The position numbers were made by a program, and so were the translations under genes. 64,000 nt of DNA. Source: Virgibacillus proomii. Lineage in GTDB: Bacteria; Bacillota; Bacilli; Bacillales; Amphibacillaceae. The stretch is from contig NZ_FUFN01000010.1 in NCBI RefSeq assembly GCF_900162615.1, positions 2,262,519 through 2,326,518 of the forward strand, read 5' to 3'. This document shows positions 34,693-43,130 of this stretch, piece by piece. Numbering within the stretch: position 1 is the stretch's first letter; each line of letters opens with the position of its first letter. The notes below the pieces were generated by a model. It was not told where the DNA came from, made no database searches, and saw only the letters and a list, made by a program, of their open reading frames with translations.

Positions 34693-35331
34693 TTAATGTT
34701 GCTGATGTTTTAAAAGTATTTTCTCAATTTTAGTAGCCATGATGTCGATAGCTACATGATTTTGACCGCCTTCCGGAATAATAATATCCGCATAGCGCTT
34801 TGTCGGTTCAATAAATTGCAAATGGGATGGTCTCACCTTTTGAATGTATTGTTCGATTACAGATTCTAAAGATCTACCACGTTCTTTAATATCACGCATC
34901 AATCTGCGAATAATTCGTAAATCAGCATCTGTATCTACATACACTTTTATATCCATTAAATTCACAAGACGTGGATCTTCCAAAATTAATATTCCTTCTA
35001 AAATAATAACATCCTTTGGATCTACATGGATGACCTCGTTTGAACGAGTATGCAGTTTATAATCATAAACAGGTTTATCTATAGACTGACCATTTAACAA
35101 ACAATGCAAGTGTTCGATTAACAGATCGTTATCAAAAGCTAGCGGATGGTCATAATTTGTATTTAAACGCTGCTCAAACGGCAAATGACTTTGATCTTTA
35201 TAATAATAATCTTGTTCAATGACAAGAATGGTTTGGTCAGAAAATCGTTGGCAAATAGACCGTGTAACCGAGGTTTTGCCACTACCGCTTCCTCCTGCAA
35301 CGCCAATAACAACTGGTTGATCTTTCATCAT
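34693..35331 (-). CDS. udk: Uridine kinase
   Basis: Udk phosphorylates uridine and cytidine in pyrimidine salvage. The 212-residue product has the Walker A loop GVAGGSGSGKTSVTRSI (about 9-25), YYYKDQSHLPFEQRLNTNYDHPLAFD (about 42-67, two parts) and a VIILEGILIL strand (about 107-116). It lies between trmR and greA; in Bacillus subtilis the two U32 genes yrrN-yrrO separate it from yrrM, but here only 16 bp do. Confidence 0.96.
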   Translation of the reverse strand: MMKDQPVVIGVAGGSGSGKTSVTRSICQRFSDQTILVIEQDYYYKDQSHLPFEQRLNTNYDHPLAFDNDLLIEHLHCLLNGQSIDKPVYDYKLHTRSNEVIHVDPKDVIILEGILILEDPRLVNLMDIKVYVDTDADLRIIRRLMRDIKERGRSLESVIEQYIQKVRPSHLQFIEPTKRYADIIIPEGGQNHVAIDIMATKIEKILLKHQQH

Positions 35332-35347
35332 GGATCTAGGCTCCCTT

Positions 35348-35986
35348 CTATGTTTGCTTTATGCTGATCGCTATACCATCACCTACCGGAACAATACTTG
35401 TCGTAAAACCGGGATGTTGCATGAGCCATTCATTATAAGAAATTAGTTTCTCGACCATTTTTTTATATCTTGGTGGTGTTAACTCTGGTTGAGTAACATA
35501 TCCTCGGAATAACACATTATCTGTAATGATAATGCCATTTTCTGTTAATAAAGGTGAGGAGAGCTCAAAAAAACGACGATACTGCCCTTTAGCAGCATCG
35601 ATCAATATTACATCAAATAATTCATCATTTTGCAAGTCTTTTAGTTCATCTAATGCATCACCAAAAATGATTTGAATTTGTTCTTGTAAGCCATATGTCC
35701 GAACATTGTTCACTGCTTCGTTGTACCGTGCTTCATCTCGTTCAATTGTAACAAGCCTTGCCTCAGGGCTGGCCTCTATCATGCGTATCGCTGAATAACC
35801 AATTGCCGTACCAATTTCTAAAATTCGTTCTGGCTTGTTTAGATAGAGCAGTTGTTGTACGAAATGGATACTGACTGGATCCATTATTGGAATACGATTC
35901 GCTTGTGCATACTCTTCCATTTGTTGAACTTTAAAATTTCGCTTTGGTATATTGCTTGATAAATAAGCTTTTACGTTGTCATTCAT
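35348..35986 (-). CDS. trmR: tRNA 5-hydroxyuridine methyltransferase TrmR (YrrM)
   Basis: TrmR converts wobble 5-hydroxyuridine to 5-methoxyuridine in certain tRNAs. The 212-residue class I methyltransferase (catechol O-methyltransferase fold) carries ILEIGTAIGYSAIRM (about 55-69), TIERDEARYNEA (about 79-90), DVILIDAAKGQY (about 125-136) and ITDNVLFRGYV (about 155-165). It is preceded by mltG. The usual neighbours trhP1 and trhP2, which make the hydroxyuridine substrate, are not here. Confidence 0.9.
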   Translation of the reverse strand: MNDNVKAYLSSNIPKRNFKVQQMEEYAQANRIPIMDPVSIHFVQQLLYLNKPERILEIGTAIGYSAIRMIEASPEARLVTIERDEARYNEAVNNVRTYGLQEQIQIIFGDALDELKDLQNDELFDVILIDAAKGQYRRFFELSSPLLTENGIIITDNVLFRGYVTQPELTPPRYKKMVEKLISYNEWLMQHPGFTTSIVPVGDGIAISIKQT

Positions 35987-36020
35987 GAAATTACCTCTTT
36001 TTTCGATTTAAAACCGACTT

Positions 36021-36052
36021 CATCCCCCTATACCAGAAAAGATAGGGGGATG
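36021..36052. other. Intercistronic hairpin between mltG and trmR
   Basis: CATCCCCCTAT (36021-36031) and ATAGGGGGATG (36042-36052) form a perfect 11-bp stem with a 10-base loop. On the minus strand only a few T residues follow, so partial termination or mRNA processing are both possible. Confidence 0.6.
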
Positions 36053-36062
36053 ATAGATGCAG

Positions 36063-37181
36063 TTATTTTATATACTTCTGTTTGTTTTTATTATGCTGTT
36101 TTAATGTTTCAGCATAATAAATTTTTCCTTTTTCACTGTGAAGAAAGTATAAATAATTAGATTTTTCCGGTTTTAGCACTGCTTGTAAAGAACTTTCTGC
36201 AAAGTTTCCAATTGGGCCAACCGGTAATCCTTCTATATAGTACGTATTAAATGGTGATTTCACTTCTAAATCCTTATATAATACCCGGTCTTTATGCTTA
36301 CCAAGTGCGTATAATACAGTAGGATCTGTCTGAAGCTTCATTCCTTTTTCCAAACGATTTAAAAATACACCAGCAATCTTCTTACGTTGGTCTTCACTGC
36401 TTGCTTCTTTTTCTACTACCGAAGCAAATGTTACAGCTTCATGTACCGTATAGCCTTGACTTTTTATCTCATCTAAATATTTGGTTAAAATTGCTTCTGT
36501 TTTTTTTATCATTTCATTAACAACAACATCTACACTTGGGTCTTCCTCATAAAATTCATACGTCGAAGCAAATAAATAGCCTTCCAACGGTGTCCTAATT
36601 TCCTTGTTTAAGATTTCTTTCGATAAAATGGAAGGATAACGATCCATTAATTCTTTAATATAGTCCTGATCGTTTACTTTTTTCAAAAACGCTTTCTTCG
36701 TAAAGTTTAATTCTTTCGCATAGATCTCGGCTATTTCATCAATTGTTTTGCCCTCAGGAATCGTTACCTTATATAATGCTTCCGCCATTAATTTCCCATT
36801 ATTTAATGATTCAATAATCTCATTTAAACTCATGGACGGGGTGAATGTATATTCTCCAGCTTGAAAGTTCGTTTCGTTATTGAATTTAGTATAAAAGCGA
36901 AATACAAGTGCATTTTTAATAACGCCCTTTTCCTCCAGCATTGCTGCAATTTCAGAAGACGAAGAACCAATTGGAATGGTTATTTCAATTTCTTTTTTAC
37001 TGTCTGGATCAACGGGCCCTAAAGCAGACTTGATATAAAAATAACCAAAAACAACAGTAATAATAAAAATTGTCAACAGCGCTAGAATAATGAAAGCTGC
37101 AATCTTACGAACTGTTTTAGCTTCTTCGCTACGAGCTATGAGGTTGTCCTTAAAATCATTTGTATTTTTCTGTTTGGACAT
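36063..37181 (-). CDS. mltG: Endolytic transglycosylase MltG
   Basis: MltG cuts nascent peptidoglycan strands and sets their length. The 372-residue protein has a cytoplasmic start, one membrane segment (about 26-50), a LysM-like region (about 62-140) and the YceG catalytic domain. The catalytic glutamate is in TFASVVEKEASSEDQRKKIA (about 250-269), and NPT-type motif regions read LQTDPTVLYALG (about 284-295) and SPFNTYYIEGLPVGPIGN (about 310-327). It follows yrzB, as in Bacillus subtilis (yrrL). Confidence 0.94.
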   Translation of the reverse strand: MSKQKNTNDFKDNLIARSEEAKTVRKIAAFIILALLTIFIITVVFGYFYIKSALGPVDPDSKKEIEITIPIGSSSSEIAAMLEEKGVIKNALVFRFYTKFNNETNFQAGEYTFTPSMSLNEIIESLNNGKLMAEALYKVTIPEGKTIDEIAEIYAKELNFTKKAFLKKVNDQDYIKELMDRYPSILSKEILNKEIRTPLEGYLFASTYEFYEEDPSVDVVVNEMIKKTEAILTKYLDEIKSQGYTVHEAVTFASVVEKEASSEDQRKKIAGVFLNRLEKGMKLQTDPTVLYALGKHKDRVLYKDLEVKSPFNTYYIEGLPVGPIGNFAESSLQAVLKPEKSNYLYFLHSEKGKIYYAETLKQHNKNKQKYIK

Positions 37182-37249
37182 ATCGGTTTCCTCCTCGTTC
37201 CGCTATATTATACTAAAACTTGACAACAGATGCCATCATTTTATGTAAA

Positions 37250-37290
37250 AATAAAAGCTGATGCCCCATATTCAGACATCAGCTTTTATT
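37250..37290 (-). terminator. Terminator between yrzB and mltG
   Basis: AATAAAAGCTGATG pairs with CATCAGCTTTTATT (37277-37290) as a perfect 14-bp stem 15 bp past the yrzB stop. mltG must then have its own promoter or rely on read-through. Confidence 0.8.
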
Positions 37291-37304
37291 GCCAGATCCT
37301 TTTA

Positions 37305-37586
37305 TTATGAATCGTTTTCCTGATCTGCAAGTGTGCTGAGCATTTCTTCTACCATTTCCCATTCTTCATCCGATTCGATTGGAAACAGTGATAAATCATC
37401 TTCATCTTTTTCCTCATAGCGGAAAGCATATACTTCTACTTCCTCTTCTTCCGATTGTTCAACGGGTGTCACTGCAATGTAAGATTGATGATTTTCATCC
37501 ACATCAAAAGTGAATAAAACTTCGAACAAATGTTCCTCACCGTTTTCATCCGGAATTATAATTCGTTCTTTTTCTTCAAGCGCCAT
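37305..37586 (-). CDS. yrzB: YrzB family protein (DUF1292)
   Basis: A 93-residue, very acidic DUF1292 protein of unknown function. It starts MALEEKERIIIPDENGEEHLFEVLFTFD and ends with acidic helices (ESDEEWEMVEEML). It belongs to the conserved yrzL-ruvX-yrzB trio, 12 bp after ruvX. Confidence 0.92.
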   Translation of the reverse strand: MALEEKERIIIPDENGEEHLFEVLFTFDVDENHQSYIAVTPVEQSEEEEVEVYAFRYEEKDEDDLSLFPIESDEEWEMVEEMLSTLADQENDS

Positions 37587-37598
37587 TTTTCCACTCCT

Positions 37599-38012
37599 TT
37601 ATTTCTGGTCTAAGTAGCCTTGTAAAATCATTACTGCCGCCATTTTATCGACTACTTTTTTACGTTTTTTTCTACTGACATCTGCTTCAAGTAAAACTCT
37701 TTCAGCTGCCATTGTCGTCAAACGCTCATCCCAAAGTTCCGTTGGAATTCCAAGTGTTTTTTCGATATGCTTGGCAAAAGCAATCGATGCTTCACCACGC
37801 TCGCCAATTGTACCATTCATATTTTTAGGAAGTCCAACAATAGCTTTCCCAACTTGATGCTCATTTATAATTTTTTTTAACGCATCGTCTGCAGATGTTA
37901 TATCGGCTTCATTCCATTTTATTGTCGTAATGCCTTGGGCGGTCCAGCCAAAGGGATCACTGACCGCGACCCCTATCGTTTTAGACCCGACATCTAATCC
38001 CATTAGTTTCAT
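37599..38012 (-). CDS. ruvX: Putative Holliday junction resolvase / pre-16S rRNA nuclease YqgF family
   Basis: This RNase H-like nuclease family acts on rRNA 5' ends and possibly on recombination intermediates. The 137-residue protein opens MKLMGLDVGSKTIGVAVSDP (first catalytic Asp about D7), has VGLPKNMNGTIGERGEAS (about 60-77) and WDERLTTMAAE (about 98-108). It overlaps yrzL by four bases. In Bacillus subtilis the gene is yrrK. Confidence 0.94.
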   Translation of the reverse strand: MKLMGLDVGSKTIGVAVSDPFGWTAQGITTIKWNEADITSADDALKKIINEHQVGKAIVGLPKNMNGTIGERGEASIAFAKHIEKTLGIPTELWDERLTTMAAERVLLEADVSRKKRKKVVDKMAAVMILQGYLDQK

Positions 38013-38281
38013 TTGTCTATCTTCTGGCGTTCTAAATAAAATTTAACCAGCTCTTCTATCAATTCATCTCGTTCAATTTTGCGAATTAAATTACGTGCAT
38101 CGTTGTATCTGGGAATATATGCAGGATCACCGGATAATAAGTAGCCGACAATCTGATTAATCGGATTATACCCTTTTTCCTTTAATGCTTCATATACTTT
38201 GTTAAGTATTTCTCTAATATCTTGGTCAAATGGCTCTTCCGAAAAATTAAATTTCATTGTTTTATCAATTGAACTCATCAT
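38009..38281 (-). CDS. yrzL: IreB family regulatory phosphoprotein (YrzL)
   Basis: A 90-residue helical protein of the IreB family, known in Enterococcus as a substrate of the PASTA kinase IreK affecting cephalosporin resistance. Thr/Ser residues near the N terminus (SSIDKTMKFNFSEE) are the likely phosphosite region. The body has the family block NQIVGYLLSGDPAYIPRYNDARNLIRK (about 42-68, in two parts). It starts the yrzL-ruvX-yrzB run after alaS. Confidence 0.93.
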   Translation of the reverse strand: MMSSIDKTMKFNFSEEPFDQDIREILNKVYEALKEKGYNPINQIVGYLLSGDPAYIPRYNDARNLIRKIERDELIEELVKFYLERQKIDK

Positions 38282-38395
38282 GACACCTCAATCTTGGGAT
38301 CATTCATCTATTAGCTTCATATCGTAACATTCTTTTATCTTATCTTACCATGTTTATAGAATTAATTATATCTCTTTTACGAAAAGATATACAAT

Positions 38396-41038
38396 TTAGG
38401 GATTAACCTTTTCTTTTACATAATCGATAGCGGTCTGTAATGCTTGGTTTATTCTTGAAGGATCCTTTCCTCCAGCTTGTGCCATATCTGGTCGGCCACC
38501 GCCGCCGCCACCACAAGCCTCGGCAGCTTGTTTAATTAAATGACCAGCATGAAAACCTTTATCGACTAAATTCTTTGATATACCTGCCGCTAATTGTACC
38601 TTATCATTATTCTCCATTGCTAGTAGAATGATACCAGAATCCAGTTTCTGTTTTAAATCATCCACCATACTACGCAATTGCTTCATATCACGAACATCTA
38701 CTTTTTGTGCCAGTACGGAAATACCAGCAACTTTTTCAACATTATCTAACATGGAAGCAGCTTCTTTATTTGCTATTTTAGCGCGGAGTGATTCCGCTTC
38801 TTTTTTCAATTGTTTCATTTCATGGAATAGACCTTCGATTTTCTCAGGAACAGCTGCTTCGTTCGCCTTTACTAATTGCGCTGCTTGCTGTAATACCTCC
38901 AATCTTCCTGACAATAGTTCATAAGCTTGTTTACTTGTTACAGCTTCAATTCGCCTTATTCCCGCTCCTATTCCACTTTCAGAAATAATTTTAAATAAGC
39001 CGATTTCTGAAGTATTGACAACATGGCAACCACCGCATAATTCCATACTGTAATCACCAACTTTAACTACTCGAACAATGTCCCCATACTTTTCTCCAAA
39101 TAGGGCCATCGCTCCCATGTTTTTGGCATCCTCTAATGTCTCTTTCGTAATTTTCAATGGAATAGATTCCCAAATCTTCTCATTTACAATTTGCTCGATT
39201 TTTACCAGTTCTTGTTTCGTAACCGCGTGATAATGCGAGAAATCAAAACGGAGTCGCTCTGATGTTACTAAAGATCCCGCTTGGTTAACATGATCTCCTA
39301 ACACATCTTTTAAAGCTTGATGTAATAAATGTGTAGCGGTATGGTTTTTAACAATAAATGAGCGTTTGGATTCATCCACTTCTGCCATAACCGTTTCACC
39401 TACAGACAAGTCTCCTTTCATGATGCGAACACGATGAACATGCTGCCCTTTGGGGGATTTTTGTACATCTTCAACTTGGGCAGTTGCATATTTCGTATAA
39501 ATCATTCCTCTGTCAGCGATTTGTCCACCACTTTCAGCGTAAAAAGGAGTCTGGTGCAATAGTAGATATACTTCTTCATCTGCTTTTGCTTGTTTAACAT
39601 GTTCGTCTCCTCTAACGATCGCTGCAATTGTCGTATTTTGTTTTGTGCTTGTGTAGCCAACGAATTCACTCTCAACGTCTATTTCTGACAGCGCACCTCC
39701 TTGCACCTGCATGGAATCTACCTTTTGTCGAGCGTTACGAGCTCGTTCTCTTTGTTTTTCCATTTCCGCTTGAAAACCCGCTTCGTCAATAGAAAAACCT
39801 TCTGCTTTCACATATTCTTCGGTTAGTTCTTTCGGGAAACCATACGTATCGTATAAGCGAAATACTTCGACACCGGGAAATACGGAATTTCCTTTCGCTT
39901 TCTCGTGGTTGATAATCGTTGTTAATATTTCTAAACCATCATGAAGTGTTTCATGGAATCTCTCTTCTTCCACTTTGATCATTTCTTTAATAAATTCCTG
40001 CTTCTTCACAACTTGATCATAGAAATCTTTCATTATATCGGCAACAACAGAAACAAGTTCATACATAAATGGTTTTTCGATGCCAATTTCTTTAGCAAAC
40101 CGAACAGCGCGGCGTATTAACCTTCGTAGCACGTAACCTCTTCCTTCATTTGAAGGTACAGCGCCGTCTCCTATCGCAAAGCTAACCGTACGAACATGGT
40201 CGGCAATTACTTTATAGGCAGTATCTCCCATCTTACTTTCTCCATATTTCGTTGTAGCTAATTCCTCTGTCTTTTTTATTATCGGCATAAATAGATCAGT
40301 TTCAAAGTTTGTTGGGACATTTTGAATTACGGATACAATACGTTCTAGTCCAAGTCCTGTATCTATATTCTTTTTAGGTAGTGGCGTATATGTATCATCT
40401 GGGTTGTGATTAAATTGTGAGAAAACCAGATTCCATATTTCTAAATACCGATCATTTTCTCCACCCGGATAAAGCTCAGGATCATTGGGGTCATTGCCAT
40501 ATTTTTCTCCACGATCGTAAAAGATTTCCGTATTTGGTCCACTAGGCCCCTCACCAATATCCCAAAAATTTTCTTCTAAACGAATAATTCGTTCTTCTGG
40601 TAAACCAATGGTGTTGAGCCAAATATCATATGCCTCATCATCTTCCGGATGTACCGTAACGGACAACCGATTTTTATCAAAACCAATCCATTTATCACTC
40701 GTTAGAAACTCCCATGCCCACTCAATCGCTTCTTGTTTAAAATAGTCACCGATTGAGAAGTTTCCCAGCATCTCAAAAAACGTGTGATGTCTTGCCGTAA
40801 ACCCTACATTTTCGATATCATTCGTACGAATCGACTTTTGTGCATTAACAATCCGTGGATTATCGGGAATGACTCGCCCATCAAAATATTTCTTTAAGGT
40901 AGCTACACCACTATTAATCCATAGTAAAGTCGGATCGTCCTTTGGAATTAGCGATGCACTAGGCTCTACACGATGCCCTTTTTCCTTAAAAAAATCAAGA
41001 AACATTTGTCTTACTTGTGCTGAAGTTAATCGTTTCAT
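38396..41038 (-). CDS. alaS: Alanyl-tRNA synthetase
   Basis: AlaRS charges tRNA-Ala and edits mischarged Ser and Gly. The 880-residue protein has the class II catalytic domain (1-240) with INSGVATLKKYFDG and RHHTFFEMLGNFSIGDYF, an anticodon-stem-binding helical domain, an editing domain with HTATHLLHQALK (about 565-576) and CGGCHV (about 665-670), and the C-Ala domain ending in a six-glycine CGGGGGGRPDMAQAGG block. The start is ATG 41038, seven bases after AGGAGG. A T-box leader and a strong promoter lie upstream. Confidence 0.97.
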   Translation of the reverse strand: MKRLTSAQVRQMFLDFFKEKGHRVEPSASLIPKDDPTLLWINSGVATLKKYFDGRVIPDNPRIVNAQKSIRTNDIENVGFTARHHTFFEMLGNFSIGDYFKQEAIEWAWEFLTSDKWIGFDKNRLSVTVHPEDDEAYDIWLNTIGLPEERIIRLEENFWDIGEGPSGPNTEIFYDRGEKYGNDPNDPELYPGGENDRYLEIWNLVFSQFNHNPDDTYTPLPKKNIDTGLGLERIVSVIQNVPTNFETDLFMPIIKKTEELATTKYGESKMGDTAYKVIADHVRTVSFAIGDGAVPSNEGRGYVLRRLIRRAVRFAKEIGIEKPFMYELVSVVADIMKDFYDQVVKKQEFIKEMIKVEEERFHETLHDGLEILTTIINHEKAKGNSVFPGVEVFRLYDTYGFPKELTEEYVKAEGFSIDEAGFQAEMEKQRERARNARQKVDSMQVQGGALSEIDVESEFVGYTSTKQNTTIAAIVRGDEHVKQAKADEEVYLLLHQTPFYAESGGQIADRGMIYTKYATAQVEDVQKSPKGQHVHRVRIMKGDLSVGETVMAEVDESKRSFIVKNHTATHLLHQALKDVLGDHVNQAGSLVTSERLRFDFSHYHAVTKQELVKIEQIVNEKIWESIPLKITKETLEDAKNMGAMALFGEKYGDIVRVVKVGDYSMELCGGCHVVNTSEIGLFKIISESGIGAGIRRIEAVTSKQAYELLSGRLEVLQQAAQLVKANEAAVPEKIEGLFHEMKQLKKEAESLRAKIANKEAASMLDNVEKVAGISVLAQKVDVRDMKQLRSMVDDLKQKLDSGIILLAMENNDKVQLAAGISKNLVDKGFHAGHLIKQAAEACGGGGGGRPDMAQAGGKDPSRINQALQTAIDYVKEKVNP

Positions 41039-41074
41039 TATTCCTTCCTCCTGCAACTTTGATTTAAAGATCCT

Positions 41075-41122
41075 TGTTCAAAAGTCTAAGCTAACCCCAG
41101 GCCTTTTTTCTCCTTTTGAACA
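41075..41122. repeat. GTTCAAAA-bounded hairpin repeat, copy 2
   Basis: GTTCAAAAG and CTTTTGAAC bound a 48-bp palindromic segment whose minus strand reads GTTCAAAAGGAGAAAAAAGG and then a GGGGTTAGCTTAGA block, like the longer copy at 8184-8246. It lies between the T-box terminator and the alaS ribosome site, so it is part of the alaS mRNA leader. Confidence 0.55.
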
Positions 41123-41194
41123 GGCAATGAAAAGCAACTATATTTAAGCGTAAAACGTTAAGGTTCAATTTTTATTCCGATAATTCTAATTATA

Positions 41195-41247
41195 ATAAAG
41201 TGAATTTTCATTCAGTGGGAGTCTTACGGCACCTTACATGCGGGATA
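41195..41247 (+). repeat. Dispersed structured repeat, minimal derivative G
   Basis: Only the two ends remain: ATAAAGTGAATTTTCATTC joined through AGTGGGAGTCTTACGGC to ACCTTACATGCGGGATA. The deletion runs from the 5' hairpin to the 3' arm of the long hairpin. It lies between the alaS T-box terminator and the alaS start codon, in antisense orientation. Confidence 0.8.
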
Positions 41248-41252
41248 CAATT

Positions 41253-41497
41253 AAAAAAATCCCCTCTCTGCATTTGCAGGGACGAGATTAATCGCGGTAC
41301 CACCCTTATTATGAATACATTCGTATTCATCACTTATACATGATAACGGTATGTAACCGGCGGGGATGAGCCGCACTCCAGAACAGCTTCCATGATGTGA
41401 ACTTTGGGGTTTCTTACAGCCATGGAATCCCCTCTCTAGAAAAAGCACGTATCATGTACTCAGAACCTTCAACGCATTATGGAATATATGCTTGTTA
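41253..41497 (-). promoter_or_regulatory. T-box leader of alaS
   Basis: The minus strand contains the T-box core AAGGGTGGTACCGCGATTAA (about 41286-41307), followed by a terminator hairpin (GTCCCTGCA/TGCAGAGAGGGGA) and a T-run at 41253-41260. Upstream lie the stem I elements (41320-41490). Uncharged tRNA-Ala should stabilise the antiterminator and allow alaS transcription. The start corresponds to the promoter at 41504-41532. Confidence 0.93.
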
Positions 41498-41503
41498 TGC
41501 GTT

Positions 41504-41532
41504 ATTATAAAAAACATCTATTAAAATGTCAA
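41504..41532 (-). promoter_or_regulatory. Consensus sigma-A promoter of alaS
   Basis: TTGACA (41527-41532) and TATAAT (41504-41509) on the minus strand are exactly 17 bp apart. Both hexamers match the consensus fully. The promoter starts right after the yrrI stop codon. Confidence 0.9.
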
Positions 41533-42639
41533 TTATGTTGGAGCCGATGGGGTAGAAGCTTTTTGGTTTTGGCTGTAGTTTCTCCCAATTAGAACATGTT
41601 TGACTACTACCTTTAACACTGTCATCAGAGGTACAGCAATAATCATACCAATTACTCCAAACAATTGACCTCCTAGTAATAAAGCGAAGATAATCGCTGC
41701 TGGATGGATATTAATACTTTTTCCTACAATGTAAGGTGACAACAAATTGCTTTCAATTAATTGAATAACAAACACAGACAAAATCACAAAAAAAACAAGT
41801 TTACTGGAGACAGTAAAAGCAATTAATACAGCGGGAGCCGCCCCAATAATAGGACCAAAATATGGGATTAGGTTCGTTATACCCATTAAGATCGATAATA
41901 ACAAGGCAAAATCCAGCCCCAAGACAAATTTGAAGATCACAAATGATGTAAGGCTCACAAATAAACAAACAATAAGCTGGCCACGAATGTAATTGCCTAA
42001 ACTTTCATCAATGCCATGCAATATTTTACTAGACGTAGATCGATATTTTAATGGGATAAATCGTTTGGTATAGTCTTTAATCTGGTCATAATCCTTTAAA
42101 AAATAAAAAACAAGCACTGGTATAACAGTGATAAAAACAACGAAGTCGAATACCTTCGTAAAGCCATTTACCAATCGTTCCAATAAACGATCCAGCCCAT
42201 TTTCAACGCGTATGAGTAATTGATCAAATTTATCATGCACCGTTTCAGGTAAGAACGAGGTATACTCATACATTTGATAAATCGTTTTTTCATACATCGT
42301 TACAAATTGTGGAAATTGTTCATTTAATTCTCTTACTTGCACAACAATCATTGGATAAACTCGATAAAGTAAATAAGCGGTGCCACCAAAAAAGAGCACA
42401 TAGATAATTAATACTGCAACCCCTTTTGGAACATTGTATTGATGAATCATGCGGACAATCGGATATAATAAATATGCGATCAAGCAGGAGATAAGAAATG
42501 GAGCTAATACACGCCAAATAACTAAAAAAACTGCTTTATAAAAAGGAAACAGTTTAATCATTAAATAAAAGAACAGGAAAAGAGATATACCAATTAGCAG
42601 CCAATAAAGGAAGTTTAAACTCCGATTGTTTTTAAACAT
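41533..42639 (-). CDS. yrrI: AI-2E family transporter (YrrI)
   Basis: This 368-residue polytopic protein belongs to the AI-2E/PerM family. It has helices at about 8-28, 33-60, 65-85, 150-175, 215-240, 245-265, 270-300 and 310-345. The middle loop reads YIRGQLIVCLFVSL (about 215-228) and LGLDFALLLSILMGITNLIPYFGPIIG (about 237-263). The real substrate is unknown. It precedes alaS, as in Bacillus subtilis. Confidence 0.87.
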   Translation of the reverse strand: MFKNNRSLNFLYWLLIGISLFLFFYLMIKLFPFYKAVFLVIWRVLAPFLISCLIAYLLYPIVRMIHQYNVPKGVAVLIIYVLFFGGTAYLLYRVYPMIVVQVRELNEQFPQFVTMYEKTIYQMYEYTSFLPETVHDKFDQLLIRVENGLDRLLERLVNGFTKVFDFVVFITVIPVLVFYFLKDYDQIKDYTKRFIPLKYRSTSSKILHGIDESLGNYIRGQLIVCLFVSLTSFVIFKFVLGLDFALLLSILMGITNLIPYFGPIIGAAPAVLIAFTVSSKLVFFVILSVFVIQLIESNLLSPYIVGKSINIHPAAIIFALLLGGQLFGVIGMIIAVPLMTVLKVVVKHVLIGRNYSQNQKASTPSAPT

Positions 42640-42674
42640 AGGTTTAGCCTCCCACCAGCTGCAAATATAAAAGT

Positions 42675-42875
42675 TTAAAAGTTACCATAGATCGTTCTTT
42701 CATCCTCATTGAACAAGTCATTTAACGAGCTTAATGAACCATCGACTTCTACCTGATGAATCGTTAATTTATTATTTTGCACTGTCATTTCAATGAAGCA
42801 ATTCCAACAATAGTATTGACTCGTACCAATTTTTCCGATATCTTTTCCATGACAATTTGGGCATCGCATGATCAA
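42675..42875 (-). CDS. Small zinc-ribbon-like protein
   Basis: A 66-residue product with two CxxC pairs (CPNCHGKDIG at about 5-14 and YYCWNCFIEM at about 21-30), which should bind one zinc, followed by a short beta-rich region and an acidic NEDERTIYGNF end. It lies between recD2 and yrrI. An AAAAGGAG site lies ahead of the ATG. Function unknown. Confidence 0.8.
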   Translation of the reverse strand: MIMRCPNCHGKDIGKIGTSQYYCWNCFIEMTVQNNKLTIHQVEVDGSLSSLNDLFNEDERTIYGNF

Positions 42876-42907
42876 GTACTCCTTTTAATTTTAATGTTCT
42901 TGTATTA

Positions 42908-43093
42908 TTTATCCCGCATCTAAGGTGCCGTAAGACTCCCACTTCAAGAGCCTTGAGTTGATACAAAAGGGTCTAAGTGGGAGAAAACGGCACCTAAATG
43001 CCCGATTCGCTCGAGAGGCTTTAGATCATACCCCTTGCGGTACTAACAACATTCCGTGGAAAAAGCGTTCCACGGAATGTTGTTTCACTTTAT
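42908..43093 (-). repeat. Dispersed structured repeat, complete copy H
   Basis: A full minus-orientation copy of 186 bp. The 5' hairpin is unusually strong: CAACATTCCGTGGAA pairs with TTCCACGGAATGTTG. The central TTAGTACCGCAAGGGG and the long hairpin AGGTGCCGT, CTCCCACTT / AAGTGGGAG, ACGGCACCT are all intact. It lies between recD2 and the zinc-ribbon gene and is read through in their shared direction. Confidence 0.9.
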
Positions 43094-43130
43094 CATCATG
43101 CTAACCCAAATTTTGAAAAAATATACTTCC

